Shown here: piece by piece, positions 18,389 through 26,576 of the stretch
How the letters are laid out: every line of letters starts with the position of its first letter
Numbering within the stretch: the first letter of the stretch is position 1
Origin: Planotetraspora phitsanulokensis
GTDB lineage: Bacteria; Actinomycetota; Actinomycetes; Streptosporangiales; Streptosporangiaceae
Length of the DNA stretch: 64,000 nucleotides
Direction of reading: 5' to 3'
Assembly: GCF_016863295.1 (NCBI RefSeq)
Contig: NZ_BOOP01000008.1
Span: 310,001-374,000, forward strand
Program-made: the position numbers and the translations under genes
The notes under the pieces: model-generated
Databases searched by the model: none
Told to the model about the DNA's origin: nothing
Seen by the model: only the letters and a program-made list of their open reading frames with translations

Positions 18389-20449
18389 TCAACCAGGCAG
18401 GAAGGGACTTGCCCGGCCGGAGTAGGACACGTACAGCAGCTCGCCGGCTCGGGTGCACGCCACGTAGAGCAACCCCCGTTCTCGTTGCAGATCGTGGGCC
18501 CGGGCGGTGGGGTCCTCCGAGGCCGGGGTCAGCGCGTCGGGCGCCGGCACGATTCCGTCAGCCACGCCTATCACGGCCACCCTGCGAAATTCCAGCCCTT
18601 TCATCCCGTGCAGCATCGTGACTTTCACTGTTATCCCCGCGTCACGCAGAGCCGTCCGGGCGGCCTTGACCAGCTCGGCGGTGCGAGCGGCGACGGCGAT
18701 GTCATGCGTCGGCACGCCTTCCTCCATCCACTCGGACACATGCGCGATCAGACCGGCCATCTCGGCCTCGGGGCTGACGTACTCCAGGACCGTCGGGCGC
18801 GTCCCGTTCCGGACGGCGCGCAAGCCGTACAGGTCGGCGACCCCCTCGACGAGACCGTCGGCGGGCCCGCCTCCCCGGAGCCGGACGCCCCAGGAAAGGA
18901 TCTCCCGGGAAAGACGATAGGAGATCTTCAGATGAAACCGGCGGGCGGGGATGCCGACGTTCGCCAGCGCGACCCGGGTGTCGAACATGCGCTGGTGGGG
19001 GTCGCCCACGATGAACAGGTCGTCCGGCGCGACGGGGACGGCCGCCCGCAGCAGCCGCCACTGCGCCGGGTGCAGGTCCTGCGCCTCGTCCACCACGACG
19101 TGCCGGTACGGCTCCCGCCCCGGCGCCTGCTCGCCGAGGAGGTCGCCCGTCGACTCCCCGAGCAGCCCCGCCGCCTCGGCGGCGAGCTGGAGGAGCGTGC
19201 GGCGCCCCGACTCCTTCAGCCGGTCGACGACGTGCCCGACCGCCTCCCACACCTCGGCCCGGCTCTGCGGGCCCAGCTCCACGCTCCGGCCCGGGCGGCC
19301 TGCGGCCTGGTACTCCGCCAGCGTGCGGAGGTTCTGGGCGAGGATGACCTGCTCCCACTCCCGCAGCAGGAACGCGGCCCCGAACCGGCTGCCCGCCGCC
19401 TCCTCCCAGAGGGTCGCCAGGTCGCCGGCGCCGACGATGGCGGGTGGCCGCCCCTCCGCCTCAGCGACGATTCGGTGGGCGAGCCGGTCGACGTTGCCGA
19501 CCTCGACCCGCTTGCGCACGACCTCGTCGTCGACGATCAGGTCGAGCCGTGAGGACAGCTCGGTGGCCAGGCCCTGGGAGAACGTCACGAGCATGATGGG
19601 ACCGGCGCCGGCGCGGGCGAGGTGGGCGGCCCGGTGCAGGGCGATGATCGTCTTCCCGGTGCCCGCGCCCCCCGTCACCAGCACCGGCCCGTCGTACCCG
19701 GCCCAGTTCGCGTACGTGTGCTGCGGGGGATGCAGAAAGGTGCACCAGTGCGGCAGGGCCATGATCCGGTCGAGCTCGTCGAGATCGGCCGCGAACGCGG
19801 CGAGGTGGGGGCTTCGCCGCAGAGCGGCCGCCAGGTCGCCGGTGTCGACGACGCCGGGCTCCGAGGAGCGGCAGGCGTCGAGTTCGCGCCAGGCGTCCGT
19901 GAGGGTGCCGCCGCGGGCGAGCGCCGCCAGAGGGGCGAACTGGCTCTCCGGAAGCAGGGATTCGAGCGCCTCGAAGTGCGACTCGGTGGTCATCAGCCTC
20001 AGGAGCCGCAACATCTGCTGATCGACGCCGATCTCCAGCAGGTCCGTGTCGCAGAACCCGGCGAACAACCGCTGCTCCGACCGCTGGGCCGACCTTCGCA
20101 ACGCCGGCTCGACGCGATCCAGCGCCTCCGCGTCCCAGGTCTCGATCACTCCGATGGCGGGGTTGACCCCGAACCGGTGACGCTGTGCGTACGCCCAGGC
20201 CGCCGCGTCCGGGAGCACCGTGACCAGCCAATAGGTGTCGCCCTGCCGTACGGCCACGGCCCGGTGACGGTCGGCCAGGCGAAGCGTGGTCACCCGGTGG
20301 TCGCGGCCGTTGCGCACCCGCTCCGGATGCGGCGCCGAAGAGGAGTTGCCCAGGAACCCGCGGACCGCGACCACGGCCTCCCGTCGGACCGGCCGGGCCA
20401 GGGTGCTGAGCTCCCTGGTGAACTCCGGGGAGATCGCGAGCCGGGGCAT
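18389..20449 (-). CDS. SF1 (UvrD/Rep-like) helicase with RelE/ParE-like N-terminus
   Basis: 686 residues. Residues 1-105 look like a RelE/ParE-fold domain (ISPEFTRELSTLARPVRR, VTTLRLADRHRAVAVRQG, DTYWLVTVL), as found in a group of actinobacterial UvrD-like proteins. Helicase motifs are complete: I GGAGTGKT (260-267), II VVVDEAQD (451-458), III VGDPHQRMFD (481-490), IV ISYRLS (509-514), V TMLHGMKGLEF (611-621) and VI LLYVACTRA (660-668). No nuclease domain follows motif VI. It starts 4 nt after the stop of paralogue A, so the two are one transcript. Confidence 0.93.
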   Translation of the reverse strand: MPRLAISPEFTRELSTLARPVRREAVVAVRGFLGNSSSAPHPERVRNGRDHRVTTLRLADRHRAVAVRQGDTYWLVTVLPDAAAWAYAQRHRFGVNPAIGVIETWDAEALDRVEPALRRSAQRSEQRLFAGFCDTDLLEIGVDQQMLRLLRLMTTESHFEALESLLPESQFAPLAALARGGTLTDAWRELDACRSSEPGVVDTGDLAAALRRSPHLAAFAADLDELDRIMALPHWCTFLHPPQHTYANWAGYDGPVLVTGGAGTGKTIIALHRAAHLARAGAGPIMLVTFSQGLATELSSRLDLIVDDEVVRKRVEVGNVDRLAHRIVAEAEGRPPAIVGAGDLATLWEEAAGSRFGAAFLLREWEQVILAQNLRTLAEYQAAGRPGRSVELGPQSRAEVWEAVGHVVDRLKESGRRTLLQLAAEAAGLLGESTGDLLGEQAPGREPYRHVVVDEAQDLHPAQWRLLRAAVPVAPDDLFIVGDPHQRMFDTRVALANVGIPARRFHLKISYRLSREILSWGVRLRGGGPADGLVEGVADLYGLRAVRNGTRPTVLEYVSPEAEMAGLIAHVSEWMEEGVPTHDIAVAARTAELVKAARTALRDAGITVKVTMLHGMKGLEFRRVAVIGVADGIVPAPDALTPASEDPTARAHDLQRERGLLYVACTRAGELLYVSYSGRASPFLPG

Positions 20450-20453
20450 CGCC

Positions 20454-22091
20454 CTAGTCCAGTAAGGAGATGAGGTCGCGGTCGCCTCGTTCGCGGAGCC
20501 TGGTGATGAGCTCGGGCCGTCCGGCCGGCCCGGAGAGGCCGATCCTCGTCGCGATCACGCGCACGGCCTGGTCGAAGGTGCCGCCGGGGGCCGTGTACCC
20601 GACAAGGCGCAACGCCTGGGAGGTCGGGTCGCCGCCGTTGGCCGCCGCGAGGTGCCGCACCCGCAACATGCCCTCGTCCGACATGGTCAGGAAGACGTGG
20701 CTGCCCTCCTTGGCGGCGACCTCGGTGAGGATCCGCTGCAGTGATCCGAAGCCGGGGCGCGATATCCAGGTGAGCTCCACGTCTCCCGCCGCGCTCCGCG
20801 CGGGCCGGTTCTCGCCCGGCGTGAGACCGAGATAGGCGGCGAAACCGGTCGGCATCGGCACCTCGGCGCCCCGCAGATGCTCGTCGGTGATGTCCACCCG
20901 CAGCCACCAGCGGCCGTCAGGCTGGCGGAAGCACCTTCGCGTGAGGGACACGTCCTTGAGCTGGCCCACCGGCTTGTCGGCCGCGGAGCCGTTCATGGCG
21001 TGGCGCGCGCCGTTGCTCTTGCTGCTGCTCTGGATGCGCAGCTGCGGGACGTTCTCCAGCCATTCCTTGGCCACATCGGGGTGGATGCCGAGGGAGGAGA
21101 CCAGTTCCAGCGCCCGGGCCACGGTCGGCGGGCGCTCGGCGTTGACGATCAGGCCACGCGTGCGCTCGTGCAGATCGGCGAGGTCTCCCGCCACCAGCCA
21201 GTCGCCGGACACCTGGTAACCGGGCAGGGTCGCCACCACGAAGTGCCAGGCCGGGACGTCGAGCGAGCGCAGCTCGTGCTCGTGCCACTCGGCCGCCGTG
21301 ATCAGCCGGCTCTTCGGCGCGGCCACCCCCAACTCGTCGGCGAGCCAGGCCAGGTGCGCCTTGTACGGCAGGGCCTCCGGCTTGCCGAGCCATTCGGCCA
21401 GCCAGACGCGCAGAGTGGTCTCGAGCGCCTGGATGACGTCGGTGGAGACGGCGAGGAGCTTGGCCAGCTCCTCGATGGCGGACGGCGCGTCCGTGAAGAC
21501 CCGGTTCTGCGCGACCATCCAGGTCCTGTCGTCCATGTCGGAGAACGCCGCGTCGATCAGGGCGGGGAAGTCGACCTCGCTCTGCGGCTGCCGCGGCGCC
21601 GGCACCTCGGGCACCGACTTGAGGTGCCTGGCCGGGCCGTCGGCCGAGTGGGCCCTGGTGGGGGCCTGCTCGGCGTCCTCGCCCAGGGACGGCGCCAGCC
21701 GGGTGAACACGGCGGTGAACAGGGCGGTCAGCACGGGCCGGGCCTTGATGAAGGGCTGGTCGGTGAGCTCGCGGCCGGACAGGGTGAGCAGGCCGGGCCA
21801 GGACCCCGCGCGGTCGAGCGCGATCGCGACCTGAGGATCGTCGGCCTCGTCGGGGTCGAGCACGTAGAGCGCCGGCAGGACGTCGCCCACCGCGGCGGCC
21901 GGCCAGTGCTCCAGCGCCAGATCGGTGATCAGCTCGCCGAGGCCCTCGGGGTCCATGACACCGAGCACCCGCTCCATGGGCAGGCTGCGCCACCAGGCGT
22001 CCGGCAGATCGCCCTGCTCGCTCAGGATTCCGATGCGGGAGGCGTCACTCCAGCGCAGCGGTGGCACGAGGTCACTCAGGCAGAAGTTCAT
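20454..22091 (-). CDS. Cassette protein A: paralogue of B lacking the winged-helix insert
   Basis: 545 residues. Its N-terminus (CLSDLVPPLRW, LPDAWWRSLPMERV) and C-terminal 165 residues (DVSLTRRCFRQPDGRWW, GFAAYLGLTPGE, RLRERGDRDLISLLD) clearly match protein B. At about 204-232 the HTH is eroded (IEELAKLLAVSTDVIQALE), without the RERIRQIE recognition helix. The roughly 100-residue winged-helix segment of B is absent, replaced by a short Ser/Asn-rich linker. ATG 22091 has GGGGAAAG upstream and aligns with B; a start at 22133 is possible. It is the first gene of the cassette. Confidence 0.85.
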   Translation of the reverse strand: MNFCLSDLVPPLRWSDASRIGILSEQGDLPDAWWRSLPMERVLGVMDPEGLGELITDLALEHWPAAAVGDVLPALYVLDPDEADDPQVAIALDRAGSWPGLLTLSGRELTDQPFIKARPVLTALFTAVFTRLAPSLGEDAEQAPTRAHSADGPARHLKSVPEVPAPRQPQSEVDFPALIDAAFSDMDDRTWMVAQNRVFTDAPSAIEELAKLLAVSTDVIQALETTLRVWLAEWLGKPEALPYKAHLAWLADELGVAAPKSRLITAAEWHEHELRSLDVPAWHFVVATLPGYQVSGDWLVAGDLADLHERTRGLIVNAERPPTVARALELVSSLGIHPDVAKEWLENVPQLRIQSSSKSNGARHAMNGSAADKPVGQLKDVSLTRRCFRQPDGRWWLRVDITDEHLRGAEVPMPTGFAAYLGLTPGENRPARSAAGDVELTWISRPGFGSLQRILTEVAAKEGSHVFLTMSDEGMLRVRHLAAANGGDPTSQALRLVGYTAPGGTFDQAVRVIATRIGLSGPAGRPELITRLRERGDRDLISLLD

Positions 22092-22115
22092 GCTTTCCCC
22101 ATCACTCCGTCGGAC

Positions 22116-22129
22116 CAGACCATAGTCTG
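22116..22129. promoter_or_regulatory. Palindrome over a -10-like site upstream of the cassette
   Basis: CAGACCATAGTCTG has perfect 5-bp arms around 4 nt. Read on the minus strand it contains TATGGT (22124-22119), a plausible -10 for the cassette starting at 22091. A dimeric repressor bound here would block that promoter. Confidence 0.45.
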
Positions 22130-22157
22130 ACAAATCCCCATTCGCAGGGGCACTGCG

Positions 22158-22973
22158 TCAGGGACGAACGGCGGCGAACCGCAGCCGGACGTAGTCGGCC
22201 ATCCACCCGGACTCCCGGCGAAGGGCGGGGGCGGCGAGCTCGTTGACCCGCAGCAGCAGCGGCTCCACGGTCGCGGGCGGCACGCCGTCCAGCAGGGAGC
22301 CCGCGAACAGCCGCACCCAGTCGGCGGCGCCGTTCGGGCATTCGTCGAGCGGCGTCGGGCGATCGAAGTATTCCAGGATCCGGACGGTGAAGCCCCCCTG
22401 CTCCAGACGCCGGGCATACTCGGCCGGGCTGGGAAAATACCAGGGAAGCTCGGGCTCGCGCAGGCCGTACTCCCGCCAGGCGGTCAGCATCGCGGACGTG
22501 AGCGCCGCGCAGTTGCCCGCGCCGCCGAGCTCCGCCACGAACCGTCCGCCAGGGCGCAGGGCCATGCGCACACACGCGATCACCGCCTCGGGGTCACGGC
22601 TCATCCAGTGCAGCGCGGCGTTGGAGAACACCGCGTCGTACGGCTGGGCCACCGTGAAATCGTGACCGTCGCCGACGATGAAGTCCAGACCGGGGTGCTG
22701 GGCGATGGCCGTCTCGATCATCGAGTGGGAGCCGTCGATCCCGAGGACCTCGGCGCCGCGGGCGGCGATGTCGGCCGTGAGCACGCCGGTCCCGCAGCCG
22801 AGGTCGAGCACCCGCTCGCCCGGCCGGGGATCGAGCAGCTCCACGAGCGGCGCTCCGTGCGCGGAGACGTAGCCGAAGGAGCTGTCATACGCACGAGCGT
22901 TCCATCTCGTGAGATTGGGGGTTTCGTACCGCAAGATCAGCTCGCATTCTGAGTCATTCAGATAGCGACACAC
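22158..22973 (-). CDS. SAM-dependent methyltransferase (trans-aconitate methyltransferase-like)
   Basis: 271-residue class I methyltransferase. Motif I is VLDLGCGTGVLTADIA (near residue 55), with the acidic residue after beta-2 in EVLGIDGS, DAVFSNAALHWM at motif II, and LRPGGRFVAELGG after it. Among relatives the pattern SNAALHWM is typical of trans-aconitate 2-methyltransferase-like proteins. The actual acceptor is unknown. It ends 66 nt before the start of the helicase cassette on the same strand. The GTG start is tentative; the conserved part begins at about residue 22 (RWNARAYDSSFGYV). Confidence 0.9.
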   Translation of the reverse strand: MCRYLNDSECELILRYETPNLTRWNARAYDSSFGYVSAHGAPLVELLDPRPGERVLDLGCGTGVLTADIAARGAEVLGIDGSHSMIETAIAQHPGLDFIVGDGHDFTVAQPYDAVFSNAALHWMSRDPEAVIACVRMALRPGGRFVAELGGAGNCAALTSAMLTAWREYGLREPELPWYFPSPAEYARRLEQGGFTVRILEYFDRPTPLDECPNGAADWVRLFAGSLLDGVPPATVEPLLLRVNELAAPALRRESGWMADYVRLRFAAVRP

Positions 22974-23009
22974 TTTACGGCTTCGGGTGCCCCTGCGAGT
23001 TGTGCACGC

Positions 23010-24095
23010 TTAGCCCACCGCTTGTGACCAATGTGTCTTGAGGTAGGACTTGGCCTCATCCTGCTCGGGGACGGTGAGGACGACGGGGTTTCCCGTCGCC
23101 GCGGGAAGCTTGGCGGCGGCGGTCTTGTCGAGCGTTCCGCGCATCTCCATCGCCTCCATCCTGGCCGGCCGGGCGTAGGCCTTGAGGTAGAGGTTCTGGC
23201 CCTCGTCGGACAGGAGGAACTCCTCCCACAACCGCGCGGCGGCCGGGTGCGGGGCGTCCTTGCTTATGGCCTGCACGTAGTACGACGCGAGGACCGCGTC
23301 CCGCGGGATCGTCACCTGCCAGGCGGGCTTGTCGTCCCGGGCGGAGGTCTCCGCCCGTGCGGTGTTGAGGAAGTCCCAGTCGACGACGGAGGCGGCGCGG
23401 TCCGGCTGGCTGAGCATCCCGGCGCGCTTGATCCGGGCGAACAGGTCCACGCCGCGTGCGGCGTCGACCTTTCCGCCGTCGAGCGAGGCGGCCATCACGC
23501 CGCTGAAGGCGGAGGCGGTCCGCAGGGGATCGCCCGGCAGCGCCACGGAGACGCCGGGCTTGGCCAGCGCCGCGTAGGACGCCGGGGCCGAGAGCTTCCT
23601 GGGGTCGTAGCCGATCGACATGTAGCCGCCGTACACGCCGTACCAGAGGCCCTTGGCGTCTTTCAGCCGGTCGGGGACGTCGCCCCAGCCGACGACCTTG
23701 TAAGGGGCGAACCGCTTGGCGTTCGCGACCGCGACGTCCAGGCTCAGGTCGAACACGTCGGGCGCGTCCTTGGATCCGCGCAGCCGGGTCGCCGCGTCGA
23801 TCTCCTGCTGGCTGTTCGCCTCGGGGGAGACCCCGATGACCTTGATGCCGTACTTGTCGGAGAAGCGGTCCATGATGTCCGCGTAGTTCACCCAGCCGCG
23901 CGGCAGTCCCACGACGGTCAGCGTGCCCTCCCGCTTGGCGGCCTCCACCAGCCTGTCCATGGTGGAGAACCCGTCCTTCATGCTCGCCGCCATCGGGTTC
24001 ACCGGCGGGAGCTCCTTGTCGCCCTTCGATGTCGGCGCGGAACACGCCGCCGCCGAGACGAGCATCACCACTACAGCACTGGCACGTATGGTCAC
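23010..24095 (-). CDS. Solute-binding lipoprotein of an ABC importer (orphan)
   Basis: 361 residues with a short lipoprotein signal ending in the lipobox VSAAAC (Cys18), then a periplasmic-binding-protein fold of the iron/thiamine/putrescine-like extracellular group. Recognisable blocks are AKREGTLTVVGLPRGWVNY, FSDKYGIKV and AARLWEEFLLSDEGQNLYL. No permease or ATPase gene is nearby, so it must work with a transporter elsewhere or act as a sensor. The ligand is unknown. It starts 21 nt after the small gene at 24117 and is probably co-transcribed with it. Confidence 0.9.
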   Translation of the reverse strand: MTIRASAVVVMLVSAAACSAPTSKGDKELPPVNPMAASMKDGFSTMDRLVEAAKREGTLTVVGLPRGWVNYADIMDRFSDKYGIKVIGVSPEANSQQEIDAATRLRGSKDAPDVFDLSLDVAVANAKRFAPYKVVGWGDVPDRLKDAKGLWYGVYGGYMSIGYDPRKLSAPASYAALAKPGVSVALPGDPLRTASAFSGVMAASLDGGKVDAARGVDLFARIKRAGMLSQPDRAASVVDWDFLNTARAETSARDDKPAWQVTIPRDAVLASYYVQAISKDAPHPAAARLWEEFLLSDEGQNLYLKAYARPARMEAMEMRGTLDKTAAAKLPAATGNPVVLTVPEQDEAKSYLKTHWSQAVG

Positions 24096-24116
24096 GCTAC
24101 GTATATTCCGCGTTAC

Positions 24117-24362
24117 TCAGCCGCCGGTCGAGGAGGCACGCGGGGGAGGAGTCACGATCTTGGCCGCCACCATGGAGTCCTCGGCGATCTCGACCGTCGA
24201 GCCGTCTCGCCTGCGCAGGGTGAGGACGCCGCCGGTCCACGACTCCAACACGCCGACCGCGTCACGGAAAACACCGGCCTCGAAACGTCGCACGGTCACC
24301 CGTCGCCCCACGTCTTCGGGGGTGATGGCCACGACCAGCCTGGCTCCGAACCGAGGGCTCAC
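24117..24362 (-). CDS. Small protein resembling the N-terminal domain of a GNAT acetyltransferase
   Basis: 81 residues: ITPEDVGRRVTVRRF, GVLESWTGGVLTLRRRDG and STVEIAEDSMVAAKIV, a small beta-barrel-like domain. In streptomycete genomes this region is, from memory, the N-terminal part of a larger GNAT acetyltransferase encoded divergently from ferredoxin and dapC, as here. The catalytic GNAT domain is missing and the gene ends cleanly at a stop. It may be a functional single-domain version or a remnant. GTG 24362 has AGGAGGGGG upstream. Confidence 0.8.
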   Translation of the reverse strand: MSPRFGARLVVAITPEDVGRRVTVRRFEAGVFRDAVGVLESWTGGVLTLRRRDGSTVEIAEDSMVAAKIVTPPPRASSTGG

Positions 24363-24460
24363 GATGATTGGCCCCCTCCTGTTCCGGCTACTCGACAGGC
24401 AACGCAATACTAGGGCGTAGCAAACCGCGGCCGAGCCGTGCAACCCAGAAGGAGCCCGAG

Positions 24461-24787
24461 GTGACGTACGTCATCGCGCAGCCTTGCGTGGATGTCCTGG
24501 ACAAGGCGTGCATCGAGGAGTGCCCCGTCGATTGCATCTACGAGGGCGAGCGCATGCTCTACATCCACCCCGACGAGTGCGTGGACTGCGGGGCGTGTGA
24601 GCCGGTGTGCCCGGTAGAGGCGATCTTCTACGAGGATGACCTTCCCGACCAGTGGAAGGACTTCTACAAGGCCAACGTGGAGTTCTTCGACGAGCTCGGG
24701 TCGCCCGGCGGCGCCTCGAAGGTGGGGAAGATCGACAAGGATCACCCCGTCGTCGCCGCTCTCCCTCCGCAGGCCGAGGACCACTGA
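24461..24787 (+). CDS. fdxA: Seven-iron ferredoxin (FdxA type)
   Basis: 108 residues. The N-terminal Cys set ([19 protein letters not shown]) and [15 protein letters not shown] provide ligands for one [3Fe-4S] and one [4Fe-4S] cluster. The C-terminal extension ([17 protein letters not shown]) is the typical tail of the mycobacterial/streptomycete seven-iron ferredoxin. It acts as a soluble electron carrier, often for cytochromes P450 and oxidoreductases. The start GTG 24461 has AAGGAG 6 nt upstream. It lies directly before dapC, a conserved order in actinobacteria. Confidence 0.95.
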   Translation: MTYVIAQPCVDVLDKACIEECPVDCIYEGERMLYIHPDECVDCGACEPVCPVEAIFYEDDLPDQWKDFYKANVEFFDELGSPGGASKVGKIDKDHPVVAALPPQAEDH

Positions 24788-24819
24788 GTGCGGGCCCGTC
24801 CGCTGACCGGGGTGATCCG

Positions 24820-25899
24820 TTGATCGAGTTGCCCGACTTCCCGTGGGATCGGCTCGCGCCGTACAAGGAGTTGGCCCAGGCTCACGCGGACGGGATCGCC
24901 GACCTGTCGATCGGCACGCCCGTCGACCCGGTGCCCGCGGTCGCGCGCAAGGCGCTCGCCGCGGCCGCCGACAGCCCCGGCTATCCCCAGACGTACGGCA
25001 CCGCGCGGCTGCGTGAGGCGGCCGCGGGATGGCTGCGGCGCAGGCACGGGGTCACGGTCGACCCGGCCGACGTGCTGCCGACGATCGGCTCCAAGGAGAT
25101 GGTGGCCTGGCTGCCGACGCTCCTGGGCGCCGGACGCGGGGATCGCGTCGTCATCCCCGAGTTGGCCTACCCCACCTACGACGTGGGCGCCCGCCTGACG
25201 GGAGCCGAGCCGTACGCGGCGGACGGCCTCCTCGCCGTGGGCCCCGAGCGGGTGCCGCTCGTCTGGGTCAACTCGCCGTCCAACCCGACGGGCAGGGTGC
25301 TGCCCACCGAGCACCTGCGCAAGGTCGTGGCCTGGGCGCGTGAGCGCGGCGCGGTGGTGGCCTCCGACGAGTGCTACCTCGAGCTCGGCTGGGAGGACCA
25401 TCCGGTCTCCGTCCTGCACCCCGACGTCTGCGGGGACTCGCACGAGGGGCTCCTCGCGGTTCACTCGTTGTCCAAGCGATCCAACCTCGCGGGCTACCGG
25501 GCCGGATTCGTCGCCGGAGACCCCGCCCTGGTGAAGCGGCTTCTCGAGGTGCGCAAGCACGCGGGCATGATGGTCTCCGCCCCGGTCCAGGCCGCGATGG
25601 CCGCCGTCCTCGACGACGACGAGCACGCGGACGAGCAGCGGGGGCGGTACGCCCGGCGGCGGGAGGTGCTCCGTCCCGCGCTGGAACGCGCGGGCTGGCG
25701 GATCGACCACTCCACGGCCGGCCTCTATCTGTGGGCCACCGACGGCACCGACTGCTGGGAGCAGGTACGCGTGCTGGCCGAAAAGGGCATTTTGGTGGCA
25801 CCAGGCGACTTTTACGGAGTCGCAGGTCGCGCCCATGTGCGGATCGCCCTTACGGCGACCGATGAAAGGATCGATGCGGTGGTGCGCCGCCTCCAGTAG
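24820..25899 (+). CDS. dapC: Succinyldiaminopimelate transaminase
   Basis: 359-residue fold-type I aminotransferase. It makes N-succinyl-LL-2,6-diaminopimelate from N-succinyl-2-amino-6-oxopimelate in the lysine/peptidoglycan pathway. The start of the fold reads LSIGTPVDPVPAVA, the substrate/PLP region VNSPSNPTGRVLP, the conserved Asp lies in VASDECYLELG, and the PLP-binding Lys is in HSLSKRSNLAG. The position after ferredoxin and near dapE supports DapC over other aminotransferases. The only in-frame start near the family N-terminus is TTG 24820, with GGTGAT upstream. Confidence 0.92.
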   Translation: MIELPDFPWDRLAPYKELAQAHADGIADLSIGTPVDPVPAVARKALAAAADSPGYPQTYGTARLREAAAGWLRRRHGVTVDPADVLPTIGSKEMVAWLPTLLGAGRGDRVVIPELAYPTYDVGARLTGAEPYAADGLLAVGPERVPLVWVNSPSNPTGRVLPTEHLRKVVAWARERGAVVASDECYLELGWEDHPVSVLHPDVCGDSHEGLLAVHSLSKRSNLAGYRAGFVAGDPALVKRLLEVRKHAGMMVSAPVQAAMAAVLDDDEHADEQRGRYARRREVLRPALERAGWRIDHSTAGLYLWATDGTDCWEQVRVLAEKGILVAPGDFYGVAGRAHVRIALTATDERIDAVVRRLQ

Positions 25900-25902
25900 G
25901 AT
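25897..25902 (+). promoter_or_regulatory. -10 hexamer sharing the dapC stop codon
   Basis: TAGGAT begins with the dapC stop TAG and is followed by 8 nt and ATG 25911. Confidence 0.5.
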
Positions 25903-25910
25903 CGCGCGGC

Positions 25911-26555
25911 ATGACGGCAGCGGTCGTGCTCGTGTTGGGTGTCGCCACACTGGTCGTCGTCCTGGGCGCGTTCGTCGCGACGGCCCGGCAGGGCAGGGTT
26001 CCGGCGCCCATGCCGCCGCTGCCGCTCGAGGAGCCGGAGGCCGAGTCCGTCCGCGTTCCGGCCCCCGCGGCCGACTACTTCGATCCCAGGACGATCAAGG
26101 TAGGGGACACCGTCCACATCCAGGGCGTGAAGTCCCGTGCCATCGGCGCCCTGCACCTGTCGCGGCAGGGCGACCAGTGGACGGAGTACCTCCTCGATGA
26201 GGGCGTCCGGCGCTACCAGTGGCTCTCCGTCGAGGAGCGCCGCGGCTCCGCGGAGGGCGAGCCCCTCCATCTCGAGGTCATGTTGTGGACCCAGGTGCCG
26301 ACCCAGGGGATGGTCCCGGCCAAGCACATGCTGATCATGGAGGGTGTGGAGTTCTTCCCCGTCGAGCGCGGCACGGTGGCCTTCCGCTCCGAGGGGATGA
26401 CGGGCCACCCCGACCGGGGGCTCCTCGACTTCGCCCACTACCGGGCCACAGACGGCCGGCTGCTGTCGTTCGAGCGTGTCCAGGGCGGCCAGTGGTCGTC
26501 CTTCTACACCCGTCCGCTGACGCCGGGTTCCATCCGTGTGGAACGCACACCTTGA
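25911..26555 (+). CDS. Membrane-anchored DUF4178-domain protein
   Basis: 214 residues. An N-terminal membrane helix (VVLVLGVATLVVVLGAFVAT) is followed by a Pro/Glu-rich linker and a beta-rich domain of the DUF4178 type (IKVGDTVHIQG, GDQWTEYLLDE, RYQWLSVEE, GHPDRGLLDFAHYRA, LSFERVQGGQWSS). DUF4178 proteins have no established biochemical role. ATG 25911 fits a leaderless start behind the -10 that overlaps the dapC stop. It is followed at 22 nt by another single-helix protein gene. Confidence 0.88.
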   Translation: MTAAVVLVLGVATLVVVLGAFVATARQGRVPAPMPPLPLEEPEAESVRVPAPAADYFDPRTIKVGDTVHIQGVKSRAIGALHLSRQGDQWTEYLLDEGVRRYQWLSVEERRGSAEGEPLHLEVMLWTQVPTQGMVPAKHMLIMEGVEFFPVERGTVAFRSEGMTGHPDRGLLDFAHYRATDGRLLSFERVQGGQWSSFYTRPLTPGSIRVERTP

Positions 26556-26563
26556 TCGGCCGG

Positions 26564-26569
26564 TAGTTT
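26564..26569 (+). promoter_or_regulatory. -10 hexamer of the gene at 26577
   Basis: TAGTTT with a 7-nt spacer to GTG 26577. The GGAGG next to the start is too close to act as a normal ribosome-binding site. Confidence 0.5.
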
Positions 26570-26576
26570 CTGGAGG

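Noticed and set aside
20877-22130. 417-codon open frame on the plus strand opposite cassette gene A
   Set aside because: Gly/Arg/Val-rich frame antisense to a gene with a clear paralogue; no domain of its own.
24461-24787. Ferredoxin considered part of the upstream reading frame from 24368
   Set aside because: AAGGAG lies 6 nt before GTG 24461 and the upstream extension has no coding character.
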